This document shows positions 11,345 to 24,930 of a stretch of DNA of 64,000 nt, in pieces. Location: contig NC_021678.1 of assembly GCF_000247815.1 (NCBI RefSeq), positions 3,178,599 to 3,242,598 of the forward strand. Reading direction: 5' to 3'. Source of the DNA: Ficedula albicollis (lineage: Eukaryota > Chordata > Aves > Passeriformes > Muscicapidae). Position 1 is the first letter of the stretch, and each line of letters begins with the position of its first letter. The notes under the pieces were generated by a model. The model saw only the letters and a program-made list of their open reading frames with translations, had not been told where the DNA came from and did not search any database. Both the position numbers and the translations under genes were made by a program.

Positions 11345-13267
11345 CTGTGATTGTGTGACTGTGTGAATTGTGAATTGTTCTCCCCAGTGTGTCTGGGGTT
11401 CGCATCTCCCAGGTGAGCAGCTTGTCACTGTCCCCAAAACCTGCAGGTGCTGGGCACCCCAACAGGCTGTCCTCAGCCTCAAGGCTTGGAAAAGTCACTT
11501 TTTTTCTTTAGCTTTCCCCAAGGGAAAAGGAGTAGCCAGAGTAACCTGGACAAAGAGTAATGTTTTAGATGGGATATTACAACTTCGTATTTGTTTGCTC
11601 GTTTATGGGACTTTCACTTTTTTTTTGAAGCACAGCAAGAATTTGTGATTATATGTGGTGGCTGTGAGAAGGGGCCTGGTGGTGATGGACATCTGGGAGC
11701 CCAGCTGGGCACAGCTCCTTGCTGAGGAGCTGGGACAAGCCCCAGGGAAATGGCTCAGGCTGCTGTTCCCGCTTGGAAAAGAGCCCCAGGATGGTTCCCG
11801 GATGCTGGCACCACATTAAGCTCAGGGCTTTAGCAGGAACTTAAGCCAGGGAACATTTCCAGCAGGGAGGGATGTGAGAGATCCTCTCCTGGCCTGCTTC
11901 ATCCCCTGCCTTCCCCTCCCAGCCACACCAGGAATCCCCCAGTCCTGGGGGCTGCAGGGAAGCTGTGAAGAGGGGGAGGATGTAGGAGGATGGAGGTGAC
12001 ATCCTCGTGGAGCTGGGGCAGTCCTGCCAGCCTGGGTCAGCCTTTGAAGAGCCCAGAAAACTGGGATGGAAGCTGGGGCGTGCCAGGCTGCCTGTGGCAT
12101 GGAGCCCTGGGAGCCAGGGCAGGAAGGAAGCAGAGTGACCTTGGAGTAGATCCTTGTTGGAAAGATGTGAGAGGCAGCTGGACCCCTCAGCTCCTTCTTG
12201 GAGGGAGAACTGGAGAGGGAAAGGGATCCTCTCCCAAGTCCTGCTTCCTCCATCTGGCAGCCCCACCACCACCTACTGCTGAATTTCTCCTCCTTTCCTC
12301 TCCCCAGGTTTTGTGGCTTGGTCAGTGTTTCTTTCTGCTCTCCCCATTTCTCTGTTCCCCAGTGTATTTGTGGGGAAAAATATGAAAAAAACTCCCCAAG
12401 TTTTTTCAGTTTTTTTTTTTCCTTGGAGACATTTCAAGGTTGGTTTCTGATGGGATTTGAGGTGGAATCCGACTTGGGATCCTCTGTTGTCTTTGCCTGT
12501 GCTGCTCCAGCTCACAGAAGCCTTGGACATCCATTCAGTCACAGGAAGAGAGACATGGAACTGAACTCCACAATTAGCCAAGCTGCTGGATTTCTCTGTG
12601 GCATGAAATTAAATAGTATTTGAATGCACACGGTGGGGCTAATGCTGCTTTGTGCAGCTTTTTATGAAGATTAGGAAATTGCAGCAAAAAAAAAGAGCAG
12701 ATCTTACTGTAATTAGAAGATAGAAGAGTTAATCATAGGGAGGAATTAGGATTCATACTTGCTCTGAAATTTTCTAAACTGCTTTAAAATACCTTCAGCT
12801 GAAGGAGCTGAACTTCACTACAAACCTTGTTTTCTTCATTCATTTGAATTGCAGCACAGAAGTCACACAGGGCTCTTTTCCCCAGAGGTCCAGGAGGCTC
12901 CGAGTTCATTTTGTTGATATGTGAAGTCATTTCTGTGCTTGTCCAGCCATTTACTTGATGTCCTCGAGGCAACCCAAACATTTTATTGCTGTTTATTCAC
13001 CCTTTGAGAAAAGATTTGAAACAAAAAGTCACCGAAGTCATCGAAATTTTGAGTCAGAGGCAGCTAAGGGAGAGCTGGGAGATGAATCCCCAGCAGCTGG
13101 GGGAGGGTGGTGTGTGAAGGATACACTCTACATAATGCACCATTAAAAAAAAAAAAAAATACTACAAGCAGCAGGCTTAATATTAAATTCTTAGTTTTAG
13201 CAGTCTGGTCATTTTCAGGAAGGAATAATCAGCTTAACCGCAGCATTCCCATATTTAATGTTCTGAG

Positions 13268-13522
<255 letters not shown>

Positions 13523-14091
13523 TAAACACCGCCACAATGGAGGGCGTAGACCATGAGAAATGCTGTTTAATTGAGTGTTGCTGCCCTGAACGGAGCGGGT
13601 GTTTAACCCCGAGCCGCGGTGGATGGGCGTCTAATGTCACGTTTGGCCCGGAACAAAGCGCGCAATGAGAGCGGGACGGCGCTCGGAAAATCGGCCCCCT
13701 GCGCGTGGTTTATGTTACTGCGTTTATGAAACCGCTGTCAGGGGATTGGAGACATCAAAATGTTGCTGTTCCAAGAAAGAGCTGGGGCTCCTTTGTTTAA
13801 ACACTGGTTCGTGCACTCGCCACTTTGTCTCCCGTCACCCCTTACCCTACAACTCCTGCTCTTTCCACAAGGCTTGGAAGTTGGAATGGGTTGTGTAATT
13901 GGAGCTGCTCGGAGCTTTTGTGATCGGGGACAGTCCCTGAAATGGCTTGGAGAATATCCCCCAAGGCAGACCCTCCTCCTCTCTTCCTGGAGGATGGCAG
14001 CTGAGGAAGTGTGTGTTTTATTTATGAAATGTGTTTCACGTTCCAGGGCTGTGGTGGCATAGAACAGCTCAAGGAAAAAACACAATTAGAG

Positions 14092-14480
14092 TCACAGAAT
14101 TCAGGACGGTTTGGCTTGCAAGGGACCTTAAAGACCCAAAAATGCCATGGGCAGGGACACCTTCCACCTGTCCAACCTGGCCTTGGACACTGCCAGGGAT
14201 CCAGGGGCAGCCACAGCTGCTCTGAGCACCCTGTGCCAGGGCCTGCCCACCCTCCCAGGAACAATTCATTCCCAATATCCCATCTGACCCTGCCCTCTGG
14301 CAGTGGGAAGCCATTCCCTGTGTCCTGTCCCTCCATCCCTTGTCCCCAGTCCCTCTCCAGCTCTCCTGGAGCCCCTTTAGGCACTGGAAGGGGCTCTGAG
14401 GCTCTCCAGAACCTTCCCTTCTCCAGGCAGAACACTCCCAGCTCACTCAGCCTTTCCTTGTAGGAGAGATTCTCCATCCC
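14092..14480 (-). mobile_element. CR1 LINE 3' fragment, about 390 bp
   Basis: From the inner end of the 3' terminus (CACAGAATTCAGGACGGTTT) it runs through CATGGGCAGGGACACCTTCC, CCAGGGGCAGCCACAGCTGC and CCCAGCTCACTCAGCCTTTCC. It is one of the longer CR1 pieces here and lies inside an RNLS intron, opposite to the gene. Confidence 0.9.
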
Positions 14481-17374
14481 TCTGTGCAAATTTGTTGTTT
14501 TCCCAAAGAATTTAGCCTGAATCTGAAAAGAGTGAAAACAAAACAGAGGAATGGCTGGACTGGCCAAAATAAGGATGTATCCACCCTGATGTGCTTTCTC
14601 CAGCAGGGACTTAGGGTGAATATGTAAAGAAAGAGAGCCAGGAAAGCCAAATACAGAGTGATCTTTTTTTCTCTGGCGTTGTCCCCTTGTTACTGACAGT
14701 GTTCAGCTGGAGGTTTTCTTGCATCTGAGATTCTGTTGCCATTGTTGTGTTCAACAAAAAACACCTGATAGTTAACAGGACCTGCTGATATTATCCTTAC
14801 CAGTGTCAAGGAGGAATTCACCCATACTTTCCCCACCTCTCTGCACATGTGGTCTCAAAGCCCCAGCACCAAGAACAACAAATATGGAACTATGAGGGAG
14901 TTATCAAACAGCTCTGCTGTCTCCAGATGCAGTTGAACCAAGTACAAAGCACATTATTTGGGGCATATTGTTAACAAATACGTGGAAAGCACCAGAACAT
15001 CAGTGTTGACACATACCTTTCTCACTGAAATTTCCCTTAAGTTGGGGGAGAGTTCTGTTTATATGAGCAAATTTTTCCAAGAGGAACAAATTGTGTGTGT
15101 CTCTTCCTAGGAGACAGACTTCAGACAGCACAGGCAAGGGAGGCTGAGTGTGAAATCTATTTACATGTGAAGTCCTGCAACCAAAATAGAAAGTTCTTTT
15201 ATGCTTGTTTTAACACATATGCAAGTATTTTGCATCTGCATTTTTCTTCCTGAACATTTCAGTGGCAGGCACAGGAGCACCTCACTGTCCCTTTTAACTC
15301 CACTCCACTCATCAGTTGCTTTTCAGCCTTGATTATTTGGGCTCATCTGAAGAAGAGGATGGTGGCAACCAAAAAGTAAACATTCAGAGAAAGAAGAATT
15401 GCTGGGTGAGGCAGCTGAGATCTTCCAAGGCAGTCATCATTCCCAAAAAACCATCACTTTCTCCAGTTGTTTCTTCACCACAGTTAATGGAGGCTTATCT
15501 CACCCTCACTGCCACCTCAAAAAGCTTTTTAATAAACAGCCTTGAACGATGGAGATCCAGAGAAAATGAGCTGATGGGAGGTTTGGAGCTGGGTGATCTT
15601 CAGTCCATTTGATGATCCTGTGAGCTTTCTGCTGAGGGACTCACGCATAACACCTCCCTAGAGCAGGTAGTGCAGGAGGCACCAGACCTGGCTGTGGAAG
15701 CCCAGAGTGTCCTCGTCACTTGTGTGAGGTGTGGCAGTCCCTGCCCTGGCTCAGCGAAGCAGAGACATCCAGCTCGTGGGCGTTTCACGTCGTGCCAGCG
15801 AAGCACAAACCGCCGGAACCCCGCGGTGGGGTGGGTTTGATAAAACATTTTCTCAGGAGCCTGCAGGGGGAGGAAGGCTTTTTCCCTCAGCTGAGCATCC
15901 CAGCTGCTGTGGGTAGAATCCCCTCCCTGCCTGCAGAGGTGATGTTACGTAAGGAAGAGCCCACGAGCAGCCGAATTCCCCGTGTGGCGTGCATGAATAT
16001 TAAACACTTTGTGGGATTGGCTGCCTCGAACGCCCCATCCATATTTATACCGGCTCGGGGGGGACACTGGGAATTCTCCAGCATAAATTATTTCTGCAAT
16101 ACCGCAGTCTTTGCATCTCTCTGCATTCCAGGAGGACTAAAGATAGATGACACATAAAAGGGGAAGTGGTTCCTTTCTTTTGCTCCAGGATTGCAGGGTT
16201 ATGTAATTTAAAGGGAAGATCTGCCTTACAGGCTTTTAGCATTGTATAATTCCTGAGTATCCTCTTATAGAGATTCCTTTCCTTCCTGAAATAAGAATTT
16301 TTAGGAAGATGGAAGAGTTAAAGAACTATTTAAGTTTTTGCCTCGTTACTCAGCCAGTTGTGTTGTAATCCTCTGCCAGCCCTGCCTGCCTTTTAGAAAA
16401 ATAATCAGAAACTGTTGGTAAGGCTAATGAAATGCTGGGTTTCTGAATATAAAAAAGTCGTTCTTTCCATGACTCCTCCCAAACGTCCCTTGTCAGACAG
16501 TAAATTTTATTCCAGGGAGGATATGGGACCTTAGGAACCACGGGAATTTCTGGGGAAGCTGGCTGGCCCTCCTCCCAAACAGCAGCGTGGCATTTTGGAA
16601 GTGACCCTCCATCTCTCCTGCTTTCTACATGTAGTAAAGTTGATCACTGCTCTTTTTTAAACTTTTAGGTGGGGTTTATGAGGCCTGCACATTGACTTCT
16701 CTTTTGTGATGCCTCCCAGGGAGCAGGGATGCAGTTCCAGCCTGTCCAGAGGTGTCCAGCTTCTCTGCTGCCCTCCACGCTGACCCAGCAGCATTTCCTC
16801 CTTCCAGGGTTTTTTTGTGTGTCAAAAGCCCTTTCCCTTCCCCTCCTGCTACCCAGGACCAGGATGGAGATCAGATAGCAAAACACATCTCCCCAAAAAG
16901 CTTAAAAATTCCTGAGGGTCAGGAAGCAACCTCATCTTGGTTTTTACTGGGATCTGTTATGGCACCAGGTTTTGGGCAGCAATATGAGAAAAATAATGCT
17001 GTTCCCCTAAAATGAGGAGAACATTCCTGTGGGAGATGTGTGCCTGTCACATCCCTGGACAGTTTTCTGCTGGTTGTAACCCTTGGACGATCCCTGAGCT
17101 CTCCATCAATGGCAGAAAATGATCTGCCTTTGAAGCTGGCCCCATTTTTTGAGCAGAAGCTTGGGCTAGAGACCTCCAGAGGTTCCTCCCTCTCTTCCTC
17201 CCAAAGTCCTGTGACTCTGAGGCAGACAATGCTCTGGTGGGGATTTACTGAGCACACTAATAAATTAACTGGGAAGGGAATCTAAGCAAGCCCCCTTGGC
17301 GAAGACAGGAAATTCTTCAAGCTCTGTCTGCATTTGCTGCCCAGCAAGTTTTCATGCTATCACAGCTGAACCAG

Positions 17375-18418
17375 TAAAAGTCTTCCATCCTCTCTGTGGA
17401 TGCTTTGTGGATGCATCTGGTGGAGCTTGCAAATTGAACTGCAGGTTGTGGCTGCTTACTTTGGTGCCTTTATGGGAGTAGATCTCCCTCTCCTGAGGGT
17501 CAGTGGGTTTATGGGCTCTGCAGGGTCTGTGAGCCACAGATGTGTTCCACAGTGGTCCTCAGATGTGATTTTCTCTCCTAGAATATTGTTGTTTGAGCAA
17601 ATCTGGTTGCCTTTTGCTCTCTTGGGGATAGTTGGAGCTGCAGCTGCTCCTCCCTGTGTTTGCCAAGTCTCCTCTGGCAGCTGAAGAGCAGGTGGGTCCT
17701 TCTTAGGGTGCCCCATTAATGTAGTCCCAAGAGCACAGTGCTCTGTCCCCATCCTGGCACCTTGCAGTCCATTTAACCTGCCAATTCCTGCTTTTCCACA
17801 GTTGCTTTTCTAACCTGTCACGCTCCCAGGACATGACGGGCACCATGCTGGCCATTTCCCAGATGGATCCCATGGCTTTCACGCTCTGGTGGTGTATAAA
17901 AGTCTTCCATCCTCCCTGTGGATGCTTTGTGGATGCACCTGGTGGAGCTTGCAAATTGAACTGCAGGTTGTGGCTGCTTACTTTGGTGCCTTTATGGGAG
18001 TAGATCTCCCTCTCCTGAGGGTCAGTGGGTTTATGGGCTCTGCAGGGTCTGTGAGCCACAGATGTGTTCCACAATGGTCCTCAGATGTGATTTTCTCTCC
18101 TAGAATATTGTTGTTTGAGCAAATCTGGTTGCCTTTTGCTCTCTTGGGGATAGTTGGAGCTGCAGCTGCTCCTCCCTGTGTTTGCCAAGTCTCCTCTGGC
18201 AGCTGAAGAGCAGGTGGGTCCTTCTTAGGGTGCCCCATTAATGTAGTCCCAAGAGCACAGTGCTCTGTCCCCATCCTGGCACCTTGCAGTCCATTTAACC
18301 TGCCAATTCCTGCTTTTCCACAGTTGCTTTTCTAACCTGTCACGCTCCCAGGACATGACGGGCACCATGCTGGCCATTTCCCAGATGGATCCCATGGCTT
18401 TCACGCTCTGGTGGTGTT
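17375..18418. repeat. 522-bp tandem duplication
   Basis: Positions 17375-17896 and 17897-18418 are two copies about 99% alike; I see only a few differences (for example CCTCTCTG against CCTCCCTG, GCATCTGG against GCACCTGG, ACAGTGG against ACAATGG). The unit shows no coding frame I trust, and I do not recognise it as a named repeat. The few differences argue for a recent real duplication or two haplotypes placed in tandem. Confidence 0.92.
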
Positions 18419-18634
18419 CTCTCTTCTAAAGACACTTCAGGCCCAGGGATCACATCTCATCTCTAAAATTCTTTTTCAGTTTAGGGACTCTGAACCCTGA
18501 CCTTGGCATAGATTCACCACAGAAGAGTAGATTTTGCATTTTGCCAGGAAGAATATTTTGGTGGGCACATGATCCACCGTGAGCCTTCTCCAAGAACATA
18601 CATCTTGTTTCATTGTTGTCATCCTAATTCATAT

Positions 18635-18731
18635 GTTTTATTTTATTGTAATTTCTCTGTCTCATTATCCAACAGGCTTAAGTATTTTATTTTATTGCAA
18701 TTTCTCTGTCTCATTATCCAACAGGCTTAAC
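18635..18731. repeat. 49-bp tandem duplication
   Basis: Two units containing ATTTCTCTGTCTCATTATCC lie 49 bp apart, at 18651 and 18700, with one substitution (GTAA/GCAA). Confidence 0.88.
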
Positions 18732-20097
18732 CCTGTGTGAATTCTCACTGTCAGCAGTCTCTCCTTCCCTTTTCCTACAAAGCCTGTGTGGTTCCTCCAG
18801 CTGGGAATTGATGACGAGTGTTGAGACAGTCCCAAAACGTTCAGAAGCCGATGGCTCCCGCCTTCTGCTCTCAGTCCAGAAACCTTTCCCCTCATTCCCA
18901 GGTTCTGGGGCAAGATTCAGTTTTCCATCACTCAGGGCCTGGTCCCAGGGGTGCTCTGCTCACACAGCAAGGGGTTTGGTCTTCTTGGTCTTCTGTCCCT
19001 CACTGTGTCTGTGGAGAGGCATCAGAATACCTGGTTTCTGCCCCAGAACAGGGAAGGAAAGTCTGGGTAGCATTTCTGATGCTTTTCCAGACAGCTGGGA
19101 AAGCTGACGCCCACAGAGATGTGTCCTGTGGCACATCTTCCTGCCCTTTTTGCCACGTTTTCTGAGTTTTCAAGAGCAAGGGTTGGCTGAGCTGGCCCAC
19201 CCAACAGAAAGACTCAGACAGGGGTTCCTTCCACAGGAAGCTGTGGCTTTCACACTTGAAGATTTGCTACTGCTGCCCTTCTGAAGTGATCAGACCAGAA
19301 TGAGACCAGGAAGCTCACCAGAGAAAAACATTTTGGCTGCCTTTGGAAAGCTGGACTGTGTCATCTTCCCAGAGGGAATCTCTGGCTTGAGGAGCTGGAG
19401 ATTTCTTCACTGGCAGAGCAGAGATAAGGAGTTTATCAAGCTTGGTGCCTAAGAGCCAGAATGGTCAAGAGTGTGTTCAGCTGCCTCTTTCTTTGTGGAT
19501 TCCTCAGTCAGAAAGCTCTTGTTTGCTGAAACTAAAACCTTCTTCTAAAAATGTGCTAATTCAAGCAAAGGTCTAACCAGGAGAGCCTTTCTGCTACCAA
19601 AGGAGGGAGTTGCTGGGGAAAGGAGTGAGAGGGAATCACTTAACTGAACAACCAGCTCAGCTGAAATAACCCACATTGTGTCCTTGCTCCATCCTGCTCA
19701 TCACAGCAGGAATGACTCACACAAGGATCTGTTGGATCCTCATCCTGCCTTGGCACAGGGCAGTCCCTGAGCCCAAAAATCCCCTAATCCCAGCAAATTC
19801 TCTGGCTGCTGGTTGTTAGGCCATGTCTGTAAGGTGACAAGGCAACATGCCAGCAGGGACAGGAGTCACCTGCTGCAAAGAACCTGCAACCAGCCCCAAA
19901 TGTAACAAAGCCTGGCCCTTTCCAAGTCTGCTGAGATCAACGCCAGCTCTTGAGCTGTGATTTCAAAATAAGAGAACAAACTTTTGTGATAGGAGAAAGG
20001 GGTGATGGTTTAAAATAGGAACTTAATAAAGGAATTTAAATTTTAAATGGAGGGTTGATGTAGATGAGATTAAAAACCCCAATTTTTTTACAATGAA

Positions 20098-20176
20098 GCT
20101 GGTGAGGCCCTGGCACAGGGTGCCCAGAGAAGCTGTGGCTGCCCCTGGATCCCTGGAAGTGTCTAAAGTCAGGTTG
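20098..20176 (+). mobile_element. Short CR1 fragment, sense
   Basis: GGCCCTGGCACAGGGTGCCC followed by GCTGTGGCTGCCCCTGGATC matches the core of the other sense CR1 copies. Both ends are missing. Confidence 0.82.
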
Positions 20177-20359
20177 TTGCAGAGATTGTCCTCCTTGACT
20201 CGTGTTCTTGTTGTCCTCGTGCCTTTTTCCCATCTGGAGGAACAGAGTGGTACCACAGATATTTTTGTTCTCATTGACTGCTAGGCCAGAGGCACAATTG
20301 CCAGCATGTGGGGAAGGCAGGTGTGAATGAGCAATCCTTCAAAAGCACCTCTCCTTTTT

Positions 20360-20390
20360 CTTTCTTTCTTTCTTTCTTCCTTCCTTTCAG
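20360..20390 (+). promoter_or_regulatory. Splice acceptor tract made of a (TTTC)n microsatellite
   Basis: The polypyrimidine tract of the RNLS penultimate exon consists of repeated TTTC units followed by TTCC units and CAG. The repeat doubles as a functional splice element, so slippage here could change acceptor strength. This is visible directly; any effect is inference. Confidence 0.6.
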
Positions 20391-20566
20391 AGTCTCCCGA
20401 GGTGGGGCCCTCGGTGGTGGTGCACACGACTGTGACCTTTGGAAGCCAGCACCTGGACTCAGACCCTGCAGAGGTGCAGCAGATCATCCTCAGGCACCTG
20501 CAGAGCATCCTGCCCTCCCTGCCTGAGCCAAGCAGCATCAAGTGCCAGAGATGGAGATACTCCCAG
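20391..20566 (+). CDS. RNLS: Renalase, penultimate coding exon
   Basis: The exon begins after CTTTCAG with AG, which completes the GAG codon opened by the last base of the preceding exon. It then encodes 58 codons and ends in phase 0 at a CAG|GTGCTC donor. The peptide includes SPEVGPSVVVHTTVTFG, DPAEVQQIILRHLQSILPSL and IKCQRWRYSQ, which match vertebrate renalase in order and spacing; the human segment has the same HTTV-FG, LP-LP and KCQ-WR-SQ landmarks. This is the part of the substrate-binding domain before the chain returns to the FAD site. The donor is weaker than consensus (GTGCTC), but the phase agreement with both neighbours supports it. The acceptor tract is a (TTTC)n microsatellite, whose length may vary between individuals. 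Confidence 0.93.
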
Positions 20567-22165
20567 GTGCTCCCTGGTGGGACCAGTCAGCTGGGAGGAC
20601 CTGCTGGGGCTGCAGTTTCCACCCTCAGGGTTCAAGAGGAAAGGGGGTAGTTGCTCAGTATCTGCAAGCATGTAGCCACGAGCAGCATCCAGGGCTGGCC
20701 AGCAAAAGCCAGGTCATTTTTAGCCATTTTTTAAACATTGTGAGTTATGCAGCTCTCCTGGTAAGTAGGGGTAGGAGTAGTGTACAGGAAGGAAATAAAT
20801 CCCACGTAACACGGTGGGATTTTCACTGGTACTTAAAAATCATGACTCAGTGTGTCCCTCTGCATCCAAAAGTATGTGGTATTAGTAGCAAAATTCCCAC
20901 CCTACACAGAAGAGCAGAAGTACAGACGTACTAATTGTTACTATTTGATTTGGCCCAGCTCAATTTAACAGAATGTTATGCGAAAAGTATTTTAAAGTAA
21001 ACTACCTAAGGGTAATAATAGCAAAATGTGTATATTTTGCAATCTTCTTTTAAAAATCTGAGGAAATTGTTGGCCATTTCCTAAAGTATTGGAGTGCATC
21101 TCCATGTTTACCCAAAGCCTCTCAAGTTAAATTACATTGGTGAGTTTGAACGTGGAGGTTGATGCAAAATATTTACTTCTAAAGCAGTCCCCTCAAAATT
21201 TTTCCTTTTTTGAAGTTGCTGTGGATCACTGTTGTGGAGTCTGCTCATACCCCTTGATCTGCATCCAGTTTGGGAACCTGGTCTCGTTAGCACAAAGTTT
21301 ATTTTTCTGCAAGTAAAGTCTTGGTGGATTGCAAAAGCAACCCTAGCACGGGTATTAATGTTTGTATAAAACGCATCAAAATTGTGCTGTGTTCTCCAAG
21401 TTCCTCTTTATCAGTTCAGGGTTTGTTTTTTTTTTTTTGGGACAAACAGGTGTCACTGTTAAGGTTCCCTGGTTGTGACATCTGGTCTTTTCTCCTGCCT
21501 TACCTGCTGGGAGCTGCTGGTGCTCACGAGAGCTGTGGGTGGGATGGGGGGAGTTGGCTCCAGCTCTGGAAGGGGCTCCCAAACCCCATCCAACTCCTGC
21601 TTCTGTTGCTGCTGCCAGCCAGGGCTCTGACTGCAGCAGCTGCTGGTGCCACAGGAGGAATTATCACCAGCCTGTAATTTGGTGGATGAATGTCAATATG
21701 TCTTAGGTTGCAAATAAGTCCCTGTAGGTCAGACCCATTATCTCAATAAGAGATCTCTAATGCCACCCTATAAAACAATCACTGCCTAAATGAAATATCT
21801 GGGGCAGAGCTCCCTCTTTCTCCTAAAGCTCTCTTTACTTTCAATTACAATAAGCTGTTGCCACAGAGGCCACTGATAAGATGGGTGCATCTTTCCCCTG
21901 ACTCTTTTAGATGGGATTTATCCTACTTGTTAATTAAATCCGGCTGTAACATCCTTCACATGGCCAAACACAATCCTGGGATTAAAATGCAGACATTACA
22001 ATTATCCATGGCAGATGAGGGATTAGGACTTCCAAAATTCTACTGACACTGCTTAGCAGCACAGCTGCAGTTCTGGATCCCCTTGCTCTAATTATGGTGA
22101 GGGCACCATTAGCATTCAGAGCCAGCAGCTTCCCAACCCACCCCGTGCCTTTGGCAGAGTCCCTT

Positions 22166-22240
22166 TTTATGGAATTACTGAGGCTGGAAAACACCTCCAA
22201 GATCATCAAGTCCAACCTTTGACCAAATACCAGGAGGGGT
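22166..22240 (-). mobile_element. CR1 3' terminus, short
   Basis: GGAATTACTGAGGCTGGAAA followed by CACCTCCAAGATCATCAAGT CCAACC is the reverse complement of a different CR1 subfamily end, the one with AAGACCTCCAAGATCATC. Confidence 0.75.
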
Positions 22241-22777
22241 AGGAGCTGTTTGGTACAGGCAGCATCAAATAAACACTGGGCAGCCAAGAAGAAAGGACAC
22301 TCAGAAAAGCCTTTTTCTGCCAAGTCTTTCTGCATTGTTTGTGCTCAGCTTGATCTTTGAGGAAAATTCAGGGATAAATTAAGTACTGACCTAAAACTGG
22401 TCTGAGGGAGAATCTCTGAATTTGGCATACCTGGATAGACTCCTCTGTTAAGATGAATAAAGGGTAAGGAGTTGTAACTGGTTATTTCAGCTGATTTCCT
22501 CCTTTGAAGAGATGCTAACACCCAGTAGCAGCAAATGCAGCCAGCAACATAAATGTGGGTGCTTTGCATCTCATCCACACTTGGCAGTGGCAGAGAATGG
22601 CTTGGCAGGGGCCAGCTGAGGGTACATTTGAATCAGTGGAAAAATCCCCTGGATTTAGCAAGATTCCTTGGAAGCTGACAGTCCCACGAGGGGATGCAGT
22701 AATGGTTTACTGGGTGGAAATCCAAGAAATGATCAAAAGAAAATTGCACTCTCTGTATCATGCTTTAGCAGGTTGGG

Positions 22778-22929
22778 CACTGGGAGGAATTTCTGCATGG
22801 AAAGGGTGCTCAGGCCTTGGCAGGGGCTGCCCAGGGAGGTTTGGAGTGCCCATCCCTGGAGGTGTCCAAGGAAGGGCTGGAGGTGGCACTCAGTGCTCTG
22901 GGCTGGGGACAAGGTGGGCATCGGGCACA

Positions 22930-22960
<31 letters not shown>

Positions 22961-23045
22961 ACAGCTTGGGCTCCATGGGCTGGGAGGGGCTCCATGGGCT
23001 GGGAGGGATTTTCCAGCCTCAGGGATCCTGGGATTCTGTGATCCC
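22778..23045 (+). mobile_element. CR1 LINE 3' end with internal poly-G
   Basis: The copy runs from GGAATTTCTGCATGGAAAGG to CAGGGATCCTGGGATTCTGTG. It is interrupted by 29 G at 22930-22958, and the pieces on both sides carry CACAG. It also holds a duplicated GCTCCATGGGCTGGGAGGG. Confidence 0.9.
22930..22958 (+). repeat. Poly-G run, 29 bases, inside CR1
   Basis: The run splits the CR1 sequence GGGCACAGCTTGGGCTCC, and CACAG appears on both sides. Confidence 0.92.
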
Positions 23046-23296
23046 AGAGACAGGAGGTTCCCTTTCCTGTCCTACTTTGCTGATGTGAGATCACCCTCAC
23101 ACTTTTTTAGATCTCTACACCAGGGTCAGACAAGTCACATCTGCTGAGATGGGCTGAGAATAAAACAGAACAGGCTGTAAGGTCTCTACATTTCCACACA
23201 CGCTCTAAAGTTTTGCTCTCATTATTCATCTCCCAGAAATAAGTATTTTACTGTGTTACTTTGATGGTTTGGATCTACTTTCTGGAGTGGGAGGCC

Positions 23297-23407
23297 TGTC
23301 TGGACAGGGCTTGGAGCAGCCTGGGATGCTGGAAGGTGTCCCTGCCCATGGAGGGGGTGGAACAAGATGAGCTTTAAGGTCCCTCCCAAGCCAAACCTTC
23401 TGTGATG
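23297..23407 (+). mobile_element. CR1 LINE 3' terminus, sense
   Basis: The fragment holds GGACAGGGCTTGGAGCAGCC, CCTGCCCATGGAGGGGGTGG and TTTAAGGTCCCTCCCAAGCC, and ends CTTCTGTGATG. Confidence 0.85.
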
Positions 23408-23429
23408 TGCTTCTCAGGGGTATAGATCT

Positions 23430-23743
<314 letters not shown>

Positions 23744-23803
23744 ATTTCGCTGGGTTGGGTTGAATTTGAGCTTAGCATCAACATTGTCTTGCAAAAAAAA
23801 ACA

Positions 23804-23809
23804 AATAAA
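23804..23809 (+). terminator. RNLS: RNLS polyadenylation signal AATAAA
   Basis: A canonical AATAAA lies 60 bases after the RNLS stop, just after an A9 tract. Cleavage would be expected about 15-25 bases on, near 23825-23835, giving a 3' UTR of roughly 80-90 bases. Other AATAAA sequences occur further downstream in the window, so longer transcripts are possible. Confidence 0.65.
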
Positions 23810-24067
23810 GGAAGATGCGCTGGAATAATTATTGGGATGGAATTAAATTGAATTTTCCAGGATCTGTGCTGAGAGTGGTTATTTTGATTGAAGTAAGACT
23901 CTCTCTAGCTCTAGGCAGAGGTAAGGAGCTCCAGAACTCTTGCCAGGTCTCCTGATACTTTTACAGCCCACAGAAATTATGCTGAGGAGCCTGACTTGAA
24001 GCAGCACAAAAGTCCATGAAGCTGCAGAGTTTATTCCTCGGAAATTCCTTATTTACTCCTTGTCCTA

Positions 24068-24305
24068 ATGACAGGACACAGGGAATGGCTTCCCACTGCC
24101 AGAGGGCAGGGTCAGATGGGACATTGGGAAGGAATTGTTCCCTGGGAGGGTGGGCAGGCCCTGGCACAGGGTGCCCAGAGCAGCTGTGGCTGCCCCTGGA
24201 TCCCTGGCAGTGCCCAAGGCCAGGCTGGACGGGGCTTGGAGCAGCCTGGGATAGTGGGAGGTGTTTGTGCCCATGGCAGGGGTGGGAATGGATGGGCTCA
24301 GAAGT
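24068..24305 (+). mobile_element. CR1 LINE 3' fragment, sense
   Basis: From GACACAGGGAATGGCTTCCC to GGGGTGGGAATGGATGGGCTC it is nearly identical to the copy at 9595-9842, but it lacks the last bases of the 3' terminus. It lies about 250 bp beyond the RNLS polyadenylation signal. Confidence 0.88.
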
Positions 24306-24930
24306 TACTCAGAAATTGCCAATAAATAATTTATTTGTTCTAGATTGGATTTTAACTTGCCCTCCCCTCTTCAGTCATGTATCACAAGTCTAGTACCTCT
24401 TTACCACACCACTAAAAATAGCAAAATTTAGCAGACAGAATTCAAACCATTAGAGGAGTACAATTCAGCCTCTGTTTTTGTTACTCTAGCCCTGCATTTC
24501 ACCCAGATCTGACATCCTGTGTCACAGCGCCTGACCACTGTGATTTACTGCTGCCTTTGCCCATTCCTAGTGGAGTATTTTAAGTGACACTAAGAATTTA
24601 AGACTTGTTAATTTTAAAAGTAGGCAGAAGACTGGATGTGAGGAATCTTTGGCTCAGCACTTTGTTGTTCCTCACAAATGAAGAGCTGTGATGCTCTTTC
24701 AGGGGCTGTGTATCAGCACAGCCTCTGATCCCAGGAGTGCCAGGCCAGTGGAGATGTCTCTGACTCTGTCCTTTCAGAATTTCAGCAGCAACCTCTCATC
24801 TTTGGTCACCCTGATGCCTCAGAGTACCCATGAATAAGCAAAGCACAGATTCAGAGATGTTTTTTGAGTCATGAGATTTTCAATTTGGAGCTTTTTTTGA
24901 ATTGAGTGTCAAACTGTTCCTTCCTCATAT

